Origin: Ceratotherium simum simum
Taxonomy: Eukaryota; Chordata; Mammalia; Perissodactyla; Rhinocerotidae
Assembly: GCF_000283155.1 (NCBI RefSeq)
Contig: NW_004454173.1
Span: forward strand, 1,883,438-1,947,437
Length of the DNA stretch: 64,000 nucleotides
Direction of reading: 5' to 3'
The position numbers were made by a program, and so were the translations under genes. Position 1 is the stretch's first letter; the number at the start of each line of letters is the position of its first letter. The notes under the pieces were generated by a model that did no database searches, was not told where the DNA came from, and saw nothing but the letters and a program-made list of their open reading frames with translations. Positions 1 to 10,875 of the stretch are shown one piece after another.

Positions 1-207
1 CATGTGCCGCATAACAACATTTTGGTCAACATTTTATCGATGCATATACGACTAATCCCATAAGATTAGTACCATAAAGCCTACATGTGTAGTGGGCTAT
101 ACCATCTAGGTCTGTGTAAGAACACGCTACAATGTTTGTACAATGATGAAATCACCTAACGATGCATTTCTCAGAATGTATAGCCACCATTAAGCAATGC
201 ATGACTA
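1..207. mobile_element. Tigger-like non-autonomous DNA transposon, left tip cut by window edge
   Basis: The window opens with 'catgtgccgcataac' and the element closes with 'taagcaatgcatgact'; reversed, that end reads agtcatgcattgctta, so the two ends form a diverged terminal inverted repeat. The interior ('ggctataccatctagg', 'gatgaaatcacctaacg') matches my memory of a common mammalian pogo/Tigger-family MITE. It has no coding capacity. The exact Tigger subfamily is not certain. The first few bases of the left repeat lie outside the window. Confidence 0.65.
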
Positions 208-1571
208 TCTATCTATTCTAGAACAACCCCTTCTCTAAGCCCTTGACCCTTTCTTTTTTCTACTTCACTTAGTGAGGGCCTTTGTTTTCTCCAAGCATCC
301 AAGAGCCAAACTAATAGCATGTTAGCACCATTTCCTGAAATCCTTGCCAGAGTGTTAAATCCTGTATCACAGGGGAGTGTTCCCATATTGGTAAGTTCTC
401 CTATGTCCAACTTTTTGTTCCACTCACCCTTTGAGCCAACACCCTCAGGATCTAATCTCAGGCAACTGTCCTGGCTCCTGAGCTAATCAATGCATGTTGA
501 TTAGTTCCCAGAGCTGTTCCCTTCGTTAGCAAGTCCAGCACTTTCCTGGATGGATTGGACTGTGACCTAACCATAGTTATAGTCTAGTGGCCAGGATTGG
601 AGGTAGGTATAGATCCCGAGGAGGATACAGGTCTTTCCAGGCAGAGACTTCTGCCTCAGCTTCAAGCAATGGAATAACTCTAGGCTTAAAAGGGCGGAGT
701 GGGCCACTTTTGTAGGCCCAGAGGGCTCAAGGGGACCTGGGTTTTCAAGATTTTCGTGTTAACCTAGAATCCCACTCCCTCCTAGCCAGAGCCCTGACAC
801 TGGTATAACAGACTTGCCAAGGTTGAGAATTCAACCTCCTCTGGAGCTCTGTTGTCCTGATAATTCAGTTCTGAGCTTGATCCTCAGAGTTTTTTGTCTT
901 CTGTCTGTTGGAGATGAACCTCTATATTCCACTGTAGAGGCACTCTGGCTTGCACACTTAAAGTTGATGGCCAATACCCCTCAGCCTTTCATTGTTTTTC
1001 TCCAATGTATTGGTGGCCTTCAGCAAGAGACATGCAATTCCACTGCTCTTATAATCACTATTTTCTCCAAACCTCTTAAACGCTAAAAACATCACACCAG
1101 CATTGCTTTCCTTTTCATTAGTGTTTCATCCCAGTTTACCACCAGGGAAAGTTTTAATAATTGTATTGCAACACCATGCCAGGAGCTCGCCAATCTCCAC
1201 CTACCACCAATGAATGGGTCCTCATTGCTAGCCAGCCAGTGGTGATCTCACTCCCAAATCCCATTTTAGAGTTTGCTTCCTAAAGCCATTCCTGATACTA
1301 AGTGTCACAGGTCAGTTTCCCTATGGAACAGACTCTGAGATAGAGATTTTTGTACAGAAAGTTTACTGCAGAATACTCTCAATGACAACACTTCTAGGAG
1401 AGTGAGGATTGAGCAGAGAAAGAAGTTGAACCTCAGAGGCCCCAGCAAATACTACAGGGGTGCTCTGAGCTGCAATGGCCCTTCAGAGACATCCCAAACA
1501 GAGGCTACGGTTTTGGACACTGTGCCCCCACATTGACCAGTTGTGGAATGCAGGCGTGAAGCAGCTCTGCA
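208..1571. other. Unassigned, possibly old LTR-retroelement-derived sequence
   Basis: No gene seen. The stretch around 960-1085 and 1290-1480 reads like degenerate internal or LTR sequence of an ancient retroelement, and similar sequence seems to resume after the MLT1 LTR at 1572-2003, as if that LTR had landed inside it. This is an impression, not an alignment. The 90-codon frame at 814-1086 and the 65-codon antisense frame at 213-410 have no recognisable domain and are treated as chance. Confidence 0.3.
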
Positions 1572-2003
1572 TTAAATTTGCTAGGGTTGTCATAACAAAA
1601 TACCACAGACTGGGTGGCTTAAACAACACAAACTTATTTTCTCACATTCTGGAAACGGGAAGTCCAAGATCAAGGTGCCAGCAGAAATGGCTTCTCCTGA
1701 GGTCTCGCTCCTGGGCTTGCAGACGGCTGCCCTCTTGCTGCCTCTTGCCAGCACCCTCAGGATCTGGTTCCAAGCAGCTGTCCTGTCCCTGTGTGCACAC
1801 ATGCCCCTGGTGTCTCTCGTACAGCCTAATCTCCTCTTCTTATAAAGACACTAGGCAGATTGGATTAGGGCCCATCCTAATGGCCTCATTTTAATGTCAC
1901 TGCCTCTTTAACAGCCCTATCCCCAAATACAGTCACATTCTGAGGCTATAGGGGTTAAGGTTTCCACATTTGAATTGGGGGGGACACAATTCAGTTCGTA
2001 ACA
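1572..2003 (-). mobile_element. MLT1-type MaLR LTR (antisense)
   Basis: Read on the minus strand, this has the full MLT1 layout: a start like 'tgttacgaactgaattgtg', a segment with 'cttataagaagaggag', the 'gacagctgcttgg'/'gcaagcccaggagcgag' centre, and an end with 'gtttaagccacccagtctg'. Solo LTR; no internal region attached with confidence. The frame at 1475-1894 and the antisense frame at 1590-1802 run through it and are not genes. Confidence 0.88.
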
Positions 2004-2194
2004 GGCTCCTTTCAGCCAAGGGCAATTTCCGGAGACAGATTCAGCTCTGCGCCATCATTGCTCAGTACTCCTGGCACATGGGGGAATTTGTGTCTTCATC
2101 CTTAAGGGAGAATCTGGGTGGAGCACCACAGCGTTCACTACGGTGTCCACCACACAGCCTCCACCACACTGAGGATATTAATATCTCTCATAAG

Positions 2195-2290
2195 AACACA
2201 ACACAACTAGCTAACACTCTTTGGGCATTATATTGTGCCAAGCCCAGGACTATTTCTTCATATATCATATTCTATTTAATCCTAATCTAG
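2195..2290 (-). mobile_element. MIR SINE fragment
   Basis: 'agctaacactctttgggc', a degenerate 'ttgtgccaagccc' and 'tatttaatcctaatc' follow the order of the reverse-complemented MIR 3' half. Old and short. Confidence 0.55.
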
Positions 2291-2815
2291 AAAAATGCTC
2301 CCTCTTCCTTGAAATCTCTGTAGCAACAAACAACAACCTCAAAATCCCCAAAACACAGCATTCTCTCTATATATAACAATTCTCTCTTTTTAATATCCAA
2401 ATGCATGTCACTTATCCCTTCTTGAATAATAGTTATTCAAGAAATAGATGTTGAATTCAACTTACCCTTTTGTTAGAGAGGGGATACCTTTATGTTAGGC
2501 TTTGCATTTATCTACAATAAATATTCTGACATAACTGGTGACTCCATTTCAATAATTTTGGTGGCCAGAAACAAATTATTTACTTGAGTGACTTCTCAAA
2601 ATATAGAATTGAAAAATAATGACAGAAAAATAATGACGGGGGAAAGGTGCTTTGCATAGTTCTGGGGGTATCAAGTCATGCTGGGAGGAATATCTTTCAG
2701 TTGACTAACAGGGAAGTCAAATCAGATCCATCTGGACCGTAACACACGTGAGAGACCTCCTAGGAACTCCCTGCAGCAGCCTTTTGTCCAGCTCTGTGTT
2801 CTCCAGTAGTATCGA
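2291..2815. other. No gene or confident repeat
   Basis: AT-rich sequence without a recognisable element, splice-site-bounded frame or tandem repeat. Contains poly-A/T-rich stretches only. Confidence 0.4.
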
Positions 2816-2940
2816 TTCATTCCTCAGTCTTTCATTGGACACCTACTTATGTGCTAGACACTGCGGTTGGCACTAGAGATACAGCAGTGGACAAAACATG
2901 CACAGTCTCTGTCCTCATGCAGTTTGCAGCCATTTTACCA
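2816..2940 (-). mobile_element. L2 LINE 3'-end fragment
   Basis: The order 'attcattcctcag...ggacacctacttatgtgctag...cactagagatacagcagtggac...tgtcctcatgcag' is the reverse complement of the L2 3' end, ahead of its terminal 'aatgaatg' repeats. Old, heavily diverged. Confidence 0.75.
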
Positions 2941-3400
2941 CCAAGTCGGATCCACAGATGTGTCATTGTCTCAAAGTTTCAACTCAAGTCAAAATAGAGA
3001 TGATGAAAGCAAACCGAAAACATTACCAAATTAGAAATTCAGCCTGGTTCTTATGGTTTTATCTGCTCTAATATACCAAGTTCTGAGAACCCTAGAAGGT
3101 CTTACTGATCAATCTCTTCCACTATCTACTTCAGAACATGGTTAGGCATCTACACCATACAGGCTGACCATTTTCTTGAGGGTGAAAATGTTTGGGGGGT
3201 AGGGGGGAGGTGGCTAAGTTAATGAGCTACTTCCAGATGGTTTAAACTCAACGAACTCTCTAGTAAAGTGATCATGTCTGGCCATCTAGATGTTGCAAAC
3301 ATTAAGCCAAAACAGAAGTTGGTGGTGAATATAGAAGTATATTCTGAGGTGTTTTCAAAAAGCATAGATCACAATCAGTAACAATGAGAGCAATAACAGC
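2941..3400. other. No gene or confident repeat
   Basis: Nothing recognised. A short G-rich run lies near 3193-3211 ('ggggggtaggggggagg'). Confidence 0.4.
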
Positions 3401-3656
3401 AATAAAATAGCCATACTCATTAATTGAGCCATGTGCTAAACACAAACAAATTGTTTCATTATTTTACCTAATCCTCACAATAACCCTATGTGTGAAGTAG
3501 TTGTCATATTTTCTCATTCTTATAAATAAGGAAATGTAAGGCATATAAATATTAAATAATTTTCCCAATTCATAAAGTGAAAGTGGCATATCAGGCATTT
3601 AAGCACAAATCCATCTGACTCTAAGAGCTAGGCTCTTCCCCATGCTGTCACAACTA
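3401..3656 (-). mobile_element. MIR SINE, near full length
   Basis: Reverse-complement MIR order is clear: 'gagccatgtgctaaacac', 'cctaatcctcacaataacc', 'ggaaatgtaaggc', 'tctgactctaagagctagg' and a terminal 'atgctgtcacaac'. About 250 bp, close to the full MIR length, diverged. Confidence 0.8.
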
Positions 3657-3960
3657 CTCCCCGAGTTATGATGTTCTCCCCATAAAATAATCCTTCAACA
3701 TTGCTATTGATTTTTGGTTATCTCCTAGGGAAAACAAGTGAATTTGCAAAGGTAGGGTGAGTTACATGGAATGTTTAACATATCTTTATAGCGTTTCTAG
3801 ATCAGAATCGATTTCAGACAGCCAAATCTTTTATCTAGCCAATGTTATTTTGTGACTAACTTCCTCGCATGCCAAAATAATGTGGTGGCTGAGACAAAGT
3901 GGTGGACGTCTTATGAACAAATGTTACAGTTTCACTATCAAATGCACTTTATTGTGATAT

Positions 3961-4640
3961 ATTGTGTAGTACTCGCTGGAGTATTAGGATAAGCTAACTG
4001 CTATAGCAAACAATCCCCAAATCTCAGTGGCTTAATATAATGAAAGTTTATTTCTTACTCATGCTAATTTTTTTGTTGTTGTTGTTTGGTGAGGAAGATT
4101 CGCTCTGAGCTAACATCTGTTGCGAATCTTTCTCTTATTTATTTATTTATTTTTTGTTTGCTTGAGGGAGATTAGCCCTGAGCTAGCATCTGTGCCAGTC
4201 TTTCCCTATTTGTATGTGGGTGGCTGCCACAGCATGGCTTGTGAGTCTGCACCCAGGATCCGAACCCACAAACCCAGGCCCCCAAAGCGGAGTGCGCTGG
4301 ACTTAACCATTATGCCACTGGACCAGCACCTAGTGCAAATTTTTATGAGGCTATCCTTGATGGCCATCTCTCCTGAGCAGCTATCCTCCCAGTGATGACT
4401 CAAGTGTCCAGTCTACTTTAATCTTGTGAAGGCGCCATCTTCACGCAGCCTCTCTAAGTTTGCCATGAAAGGCAAAGAAAATGTGGGCAAGGCACACAGA
4501 ATACTTAACCACCTTAGCCTGGAAGTGATATGCATCATTTCCATTCATAGGCCATTGACCAGAACTTGTCACGTGGACACACTAAAATTCAAAGGAGCTG
4601 GGAAACAGAGTTCCCAATTGGACAGCTGCAACTTAGCTGC
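3961..4640. mobile_element. Old mammalian interspersed repeat (family not named) split by an ERE
   Basis: The left part (3961-4068) carries 'ccccaaatctcagtggctta' and a 'gtttatttcttactcatgct' segment; the right part (about 4335-4640) continues with 'ggaagtgatatgcatcattt' and 'tggccattgaccagaact' equivalents. I know this string order as a dispersed mammalian repeat but cannot name the family. The ERE at 4069-4330 sits in the middle. A related copy is at 56815-57205. The 84-codon frame 4426-4680 is within it and not a gene. Confidence 0.55.
4069..4330 (-). mobile_element. ERE SINE (tRNA-derived, perissodactyl), antisense
   Basis: Antisense ERE: T-rich tail first, then 'gaggaagattcgctctgagc', 'agccctgagctagcatctg', 'ccacagcatggcttg', 'ggatccgaaccc' (inverted B-box region), and the head complement 'ccactggaccagcacc'. 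A (TTTA)n run at 4135-4154 lies in the internal A-rich linker. The 91-codon sense frame and 65-codon antisense frame here are SINE shadows. Confidence 0.92.
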
Positions 4641-4848
4641 AACTTTTCGTTGCAGAAGGAGGTCCCATGCCCTTGGGTGATTAGGTGGTCTTTCTGCTAT
4701 GGCTGCTGTCACCTGGTTGGGCTTGCAAAAAGCTTATAAAAAGCAAGATTTCTCAAGTAGTTTCTTTACTAGACACTGTTACCATACCTAGTTATGATAC
4801 AAATCAATATGTTGCCCCACACACTTGATTGGAGGAATTAATCAGCCT

Positions 4849-5291
4849 GTAGTGGGTTGAATGGTGCCTCCCTGCAAAAAAAAAAAAAAGGTACGTCCAC
4901 CTGGAACCTGTGAATGTGACCTAATTTGAAAAAGGGTCTTTACAGATGTAACTGAGTTAAGGATCTTGAGATGAGATCATCCAGGAGTAACTGGGTGGAG
5001 CCTAAATCTAATGACACTTGTCACCATAAGAGATCGAGAGAAGAGTAGAAGACCATGTGAAGAGGGAGGCAGAGATTGGAGTGATGCCACCATAAGCCAA
5101 GGAGCGCCCAGGGCCATTACAAGCTAGAAAAGGCAATAAAGGACTCTCCTCAGAGCCTTCAGATGGAGCATGCCCCTGCTGACACCTTGATTTTAGACTT
5201 CTGACCTCCCGATCTGTGAGAGAATAAATTTCTGTTGTTTTAAGCCACTAAGTTTGTGGTCATTTGTTATGGCAACTCTAGGACAACAATA
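4849..5291 (+). mobile_element. MLT1-type MaLR LTR
   Basis: Starts 'tgtagtgggttgaatggtg', contains 'gaatgtgacctaatttg', 'gggtctttacagatgtaac', 'gcctaaatctaatgaca', 'gacaccttgattttagac', the polyadenylation region 'gagagaataaatttctgttg', 'taagccactaagtttgtgg' and ends 'ggcaactctaggacaa'. A run of 14 A lies near the start. This subtype has the longer centre seen in MLT1B/D-like members; the subtype is a guess. Confidence 0.85.
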
Positions 5292-5310
5292 CATACAAAG
5301 CCTAAAGAAG

Positions 5311-5592
5311 TGTATTATGGACTGAATTCATATGTTGAAGCCCTAATTGAATAGGACTAGTGTCCTTATAAAAAGAGGAAGAGACACCAGGGATGCATGT
5401 ACTCAGAGAAAATGCCATGCGAGGGCACAGCAAGAAGACAGCCATCTGCAAGTCAAGGAGAGAGGCCTCAGGAGAAATCAAACCTACTGGCACTTTGATC
5501 TTGGACTTTCAGCCTCCAGAACACCACCTTCTGTTGTTTAAGCCACCCAGTCTGTGCTATTTTATCATGGTGGCCCTAGTCGATTAATATAA
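5311..5592 (+). mobile_element. MLT1-type MaLR LTR, internally shortened
   Basis: Starts 'tgtattatggactgaattc', then 'catatgttgaagccctaa', 'agtgtccttataaaaagagg', 'gacagccatctgcaagtc', 'gatcttggactttcagcc', 'ttgtttaagccacccagtc' and ends 'cctagtcgattaata'. Compared with a normal MLT1 it lacks roughly 100 bp between the start and the 'ccttataa' block. It lies 20 bp after another MLT1 LTR of the same orientation but a different subtype, so the pair is not the two ends of one provirus. The overlapping frames 5302-5587 are LTR shadows. Confidence 0.88.
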
Positions 5593-5625
5593 GTTGTGAC
5601 AGAGAGGTTTTCTACAGGTAAAACT

Positions 5626-5881
5626 TTTTTTTTTTTTGCAGGGGAAGATTTGCCCTAAGCTAACATCTGTTGCCAATCTTCCTCCTTTTTTCTTCCTTTT
5701 CTCCCTGCCAAAGCCCCAGTACATAATTGAGTATAGTTGTAAGTTCTTCTAGTTCCTGTATGTGAGCCGCCGCCATGTGGCTACTGACAGACGAGTGGTG
5801 TGGTTCTGTGCCCAGGAACTGAACTTCGGCCGCTGAAGCTGAGTGCTCAGAAATTTAACTGCTAGGCCATCAGGGCTGGCT
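5626..5881 (-). mobile_element. ERE SINE, antisense, older subfamily
   Basis: T13 tail, then 'ccctaagctaacatctgttg' and 'ccaatcttcctcc', the linker segment with 'aagccccagtacataattg' found in the longer ERE subfamily, 'ggccatcagggctggc' at the head. Flanked by a short imperfect repeat 'taaaactt' on both sides, a plausible target-site duplication. Confidence 0.9.
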
Positions 5882-5884
5882 CTA

Positions 5885-6190
5885 AAACTTCTAATGAAAG
5901 AGCCAGAAGGCCCAGGGTGTTAGCATTGGATAAAGTATTTCTACTTGAATAAGCAAACAAACGTAATCATAAGCCAAGAGCACGTGTGGTGTAGGCTTCT
6001 TACCTATGATAAATGCTTAGCATAATGCCTAGTGCAGAGTAAACATGATTTCCTCAATTCTAAGACAAGCTTTTTATTTTTTCACTTCTGATACAGGATA
6101 TATACAACCAATAAGCATATTTTTCACTAAAATCAATTTTTAAATGGTGGTTTTTCTTACAGTTGATGGCATCTTAGAATCAAGGAAATA
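5885..6190. other. No gene or confident repeat
   Basis: AT-rich sequence with no element I can name. Confidence 0.35.
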
Positions 6191-6555
6191 AAGTGTATAC
6201 AAGCACAATATTAAGTATTTCACATGCTGCATCTCATTTAACACTCCCAACAACCCTAAGGTTTGGATACTGTCAGTAGAGTGCTGGCCTTGGCTTGCAC
6301 CAGCTCATGAGAACTGATTGTGCTGATCTTTCCCAACTCCAGTTGACAACTTGAAATCAACCTCAGTGGGAATATTTACACTGTGGAAATTGTCTATTAC
6401 CAACATACCACTGGACTAGGCACTATTATTTTTCCTACCATATCAATGAGGAAACAGAGAAACTCAGTAACTTGCCCTAGTTAATGCTAAGTAGCAGATC
6501 TCAGATTTCAGCTCGGGTTGATCCAGGTCTCACAGCGCAAGTCCTCAATGCCTGT
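6191..6555 (-). mobile_element. MIR SINE split by a ~138-bp insertion
   Basis: Left half (6191-6274) reads 'ttcacatgctgcatctcatt', 'ccaacaaccctaagg'; the right half (6413-6555) resumes with 'cactattatttttcctacc', 'aatgaggaaacagagaaac', 'cttgccctagttaatgc'. In an intact MIR these two halves are adjacent. The insertion is listed separately. Confidence 0.75.
6275..6412. mobile_element. Possible hAT-type MITE inserted in a MIR
   Basis: The block separating the two MIR halves begins 'cagtagagtgctgg' and ends 'acataccactg', whose complement starts 'cagtggtat', in keeping with the CAG...CTG ends of hAT elements. Middle: 'ctcatgagaactgattgtg', 'aacttgaaatcaacctcag'. The 8-bp duplication expected of hAT insertion is not clear ('gatactgt' versus 'gactaggc'). 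Family not identified. Confidence 0.45.
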
Positions 6556-9500
6556 CCTAGGCTGCCAACCACTTGAACAGTATTTAACATAAAGCCATAA
6601 CTGCAGTGGTAATTCTGGAACTTCTTAAGTCCCATAATGGCAGGTAGGTCTCCTTTGTCCAATTACTTCAGTTTTGCAGATTATATTGGTCTTCTGCCAT
6701 CTGGCATACCTGACAAAAGGTAAAGCCATTACTACATAAAATGGAAATATAATATATTAATGTAATATAATATATTAATATAATATAATTTGCTGAATTA
6801 TACGGGTGCCTGGTTGTCACATCATTAAAACCAATACATGTTATGTTATTGGGATACTTTATAATAGTAACATAGGTTTACCACTATCAAAACTTGATAA
6901 CCCAACCATGTAAATTCCTTAAATCTTTAAATAAGAACCTTGTTTAAGGTTATACAATACATACAATATGTAATCAACATTAATGCATCCTTTAAATGAG
7001 ATACTTTCATTGTGTTCCTACAAAGTTTAGATTACGGTTGTCGTCCAGGAACGTGTAAACTAAGGACTGGGGAGGGAGTTATCTATCTTTTTTCTGGTGG
7101 AGGGGAGACAGGATGTCATCTAACTTTATTTCTGCTTCCAATGATCATCAAGTTTACAGCTGTAAGCAAGGAAGGAATTTGGCCCCACTTAAGACGCCTG
7201 CAACTACTGATTTTAACTAAAAGCTAGGAAAAAAAGCTGCTTTGTGGGGATTAAAAAAAACCCTAAAACTAGAAAATAGACTGAATTTCTTTTTCTTGCA
7301 GCTCACAAATATTCATAGTTTCAAGAGTATTTGACAAAGAAAAGAAAGAAGAATGCTAGACCCCTTTTCCCTATTCCCTCAAGTTGGTGGGAGAAATAGT
7401 TCCCAGCCACTCACTTTCATGAACATAAGAAAAAGCAGTTGGCTCTTTAAAAACAGAAGAGAAAAAAGAAAAGGCCAAGTCTGAGACCCCATGAGTGTCC
7501 CCTCATGAAACCCTTGCAGATTCTCGCTTGTTTCAAATCTCTGGTTGTGGGTCAGAGGCAAAGTTCTACATTCTTTTTTTTCTTTTTTTAAAAATAATTT
7601 AGGGAAACTAGTTAAGTGGGTTAAATGGGGAAAAATACTGCTTGTCACCATAGAATGGACCAAAAGTAATGCTGGAAACAGGACACAGAGCTAGGGTCAT
7701 CAGCACTCCTTGCTGATTACCCATCTTTTCCCCACTCTGCATTCTTAAAGATTTCTTGACATGAAAACAAAGGAATCCAACCAAAACCAACATTTTGATG
7801 AGTAAAGTGTAAATGAATGAGAACCAGATGGGTTTGGCTTTCCCAGGGGTCTATAGATGAAGGGCAAGGTGCTTGGGGGCAAAATGCATTTGGGGCTTCA
7901 CTGGCAAGTCTGTTAACAAACCCAAAATGGAGCCAAAGTTCTTGTACCCACTTCTCCACACGATGGCAGGACTCAATATGAAAGGATCGTGGTGACAAAG
8001 GAGTAGGCTTTGGAGACCCCCAGGACATTGTCCGGCACCTCACAAATCATATTTTATAGGTGCCAAAGACAGTTGCAAATCTCACATGCGCAGCCAGAAG
8101 TTTTCATTCAAGAACCCAGCAATTTTGGCTTTGATCAGAAACCACAGATTGGTGTAAACATTTCTCTTGCCACGTTTTATGGTATTTACGCTGTGCATGG
8201 ATCCTCCTGGTCTGATGACAGCAAAGTGTTCTGCAGGCATCTGCTGCCAGGTCATCCCCACTCAGCCTTCAGGTGGAGAAACAGCTGAAGGGCAGGGAGA
8301 GTGACGTAGTGAAGGTCAGCCCTAAACCAGAGTGGCTGAGCTGTTTGTGCATCCAGGCCAAGCCTCGCTCTCTTTGGGATTAGACTGTCTCCTGCCATCT
8401 TCAAATCATGTAGATATCAAGTTACAGCTCAGAAAGAATGCATTCTCAGTTTTTCCTGGGGGCGGGTGGGAGGGAGTATAGGCCGCAAACCACAGATTAT
8501 TTGAAAACCATCCAAGCTGACTTTGAAATTTTTAAAAATAGTTTATTTGGCAATTCCAAGAGCCAGACTGGCCATTTGGCTAAGGTAACATGCCCTTCAG
8601 TGCAAAGACTACAATTAATGGGCCACATCGTTCTCTGCTCTCAAGCAACAGAAGCGGCCAGCTGCTAGAGAACGCTGTGCGGTCTTCCAGTGTAAACGCC
8701 ACTGATACCATCACCATCAGAAGGTCATAAAACTGACAGATTATAAACACAGCTCTTATTGTTTACAGCTTACATTTTTGGGTTCGGGGTAATTAGCACA
8801 TTAGCCGTCTCTCAGGGTGAGGGCTCACAGGTGCTGGGAGAGAGCCTTCCAAGCCAGGAGGGGATCACAAAACCTCTCACAAAGCACTGGCCTTTAGGAG
8901 AAACAGACTGGGGAATGCTGATTCTGCCTCAAGAGGGGTAGTTGATAACACCCACGAGGGGTCACGCGCGTAGGAGGACATTCGACTCCGCGGTAATTTC
9001 TTCTAACATAAGGTAAGGTTGGAAAAATCCAAGACATGTCAGCAATGTGCGGGAGACGTCCTCTGTGAGGGGCCTGCAGCTGCCAGAGCCTTTAAGACTC
9101 CTTCCCTTTCTCTCAGGCCAGCAAAGACAGATAAAGATCCCCCTTGCTAGTGGTGACGGGTACTTAGTTTCTTTTAGTTAGAGTTAAAATAAACTCTTTT
9201 AGTCTTATAAAGATGTGCTTCTCAGACACTTGCTTAGGGAAAGCAGCCGCCTTGCTGTCTTCCCTGGATGTGATTCTCGTCCTTGATCCTGCCCCTTCCA
9301 GCCTTGCTCTGAGCCTTACACCATCAAGGCGGGTTTTATTTGAACAGCTGGAGCCATCAAATTGGTACAGATTGTCTAATTAGTCACTCATGCCGCTCGA
9401 GTGAGTTTCCATATCAACTTCAGTGAGGACTCCAGAGAGCCTGAGAAGCTTCCTAAAGGATTACAGGGGCATCCTTCTAAAGGAGAAATGCAGATGCTCC

Positions 9501-9734
9501 AATCTGGATCGTTAGATTGATCAGCAGACTAGCCTTTTTTTTTTTTTTACCTGTTTTACCCAATTCCTAAATTTTTCACCCAGGATGAGATTCTTTTCCA
9601 TATCTTAAGTGATAAAGAGTTAACAGGTCAAGGGCTCTGGAACTGAATATGGAACATTAAAGATTGTTCATCATGGGCAACACTCATGGTCAGCAATTTG
9701 AATTCCATTTTCTGTTCATAATACTATTTTAATA
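6556..9734. other. Long stretch without gene or named repeat
   Basis: Contains an AT-rich patch at 6745-6795 built of 'taatataatatatta' units, a pyrimidine run near 7571-7588 and otherwise complex sequence. The frames at 7012-7227, 7379-8043, 8010-8288, 8438-8668 and 8759-8941 lack domains, and several overlap on opposite strands. 8650-9430 looks less decayed than its surroundings, with intact CpGs and homeobox-like TAATTAG strings; see findings. Confidence 0.4.
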
Positions 9735-9955
9735 ATTAACACTCATATTGCTTTTTATAGTTTTCAAAGTTCCTTCACTTATACTGTCTCTTTTGATCTT
9801 CATAGCAATGCCGTGAGGTTAGGCCACATCATGATATCTGCATTTCATAGATTAGGAACCAGGCTCAGAAAGATTAACTGACCTAACCCAGATCACAAAG
9901 CTACTAAGTGGTAAATCTTCTCATTTGAAATTCATTTTCCGTACCCATATCACAC
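9735..9955 (-). mobile_element. MIR-type SINE
   Basis: Order typical of reverse MIR: 'cttcatagcaatgccgtgag', 'gcatttcatagattaggaac', 'aggctcagaaagatt', 'cagatcacaaagctactaag'. The 5' half (read on the minus strand) is badly decayed. Confidence 0.65.
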
Positions 9956-10530
9956 TATTTGTGGGAGTTTTAATATGAGGATATTCCTTTGAAGCCATTT
10001 GTTTTGTCTGTTTTCCATACTTTGGCCCTATTCTAAAGGAGCTGGCAGCTAATTTCTTTGTGGTGCGCAGAAGTAGCTGCAAATAATAATCAAGTGATTC
10101 TTAGGTATTTCAACTCTCTGTAAATATCCAGCTAAAACACTATAGACACATTCTGAAAGAGCTCGGATAAGAGCATGTACTTGCTTTACTGAGTTGTTAA
10201 GTCTCAAATTATGTTGTACTGCAATGTTTCCATTGGCATTACATATTTTCCCCCCAATTTTTAAAAGATATGTTCAATACCTTCTTGACATTTCATTGAC
10301 TTCAGTTGTTGTAGTGATTACTTGGGAGTTCATACTAAAATTCTGATATTCATGAAACTTTCAGGGCAGATAAATGTCAGTTTAATTAATCGTTATTTCC
10401 AGATATGTTTGTTCTCTTTTCATAAGGAAACTCTAAGAATCAAAGAACAGGATTTGGGACAGTATCTCCCATTGCGATGATTTCCATACCAAGCAAATGA
10501 AGTAAAAAAGATGGGTTTTGATTAATTCAA
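9956..10530. other. No gene or confident repeat
   Basis: Nothing recognised; complex AT-rich sequence with no frame above 60 codons. Confidence 0.4.
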
Positions 10531-10640
10531 TCATTCAACTTATTTTTGCTGAGCTTCTATCCCATACTGGGCACTGTGCTAGGTTCTGGGGATGTTAGAG
10601 AGAAAACGTCCTGTTGTCCTAGAGATTCCAGCCCAATAGG
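10531..10640 (-). mobile_element. L2 LINE 3'-end fragment
   Basis: 'attcaatcattcaacttatt', 'gggcactgtgctaggttctg', 'ggggatgttagagagaaaac' follow the reverse L2 3' terminus. Ends where an L2 in the opposite direction begins. Confidence 0.75.
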
Positions 10641-10644
10641 GAGC

Positions 10645-10875
10645 CTTCCTTGGGGAGCCTTTCTTAGCTGCCAAGTCTGGGTTAGATGCTCCTCCTCTTT
10701 GCTCCCATAACACTCTGTACATATTGCATTTCCTCACAGTTATCACACTGAATAAAAACTGACTCTTAGCTTGATATCGGTGACTTCTCTGTCCATCTTG
10801 CTCACGGTCATGTCCCTAGTCCCTGGCACCCTGACTGGTACACAGTAGGTTAAATAAGCATTTGAATGAGTAAAC
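10645..10875 (+). mobile_element. L2 LINE 3'-end fragment
   Basis: 'gttagatgctcctcctcttt', 'ctcccataacactctgtac', 'agttatcacactgaat', then 'ccctggcaccctgactggta' and 'aggttaaataagcatttg': the sense L2 3' UTR order. Head-to-head neighbour of the antisense L2 just before it. Confidence 0.8.

Noticed and set aside
4849..5592. Two LTRs as the ends of one provirus
   Set aside because: Different subtypes and only 20 bp between them, with no internal sequence.
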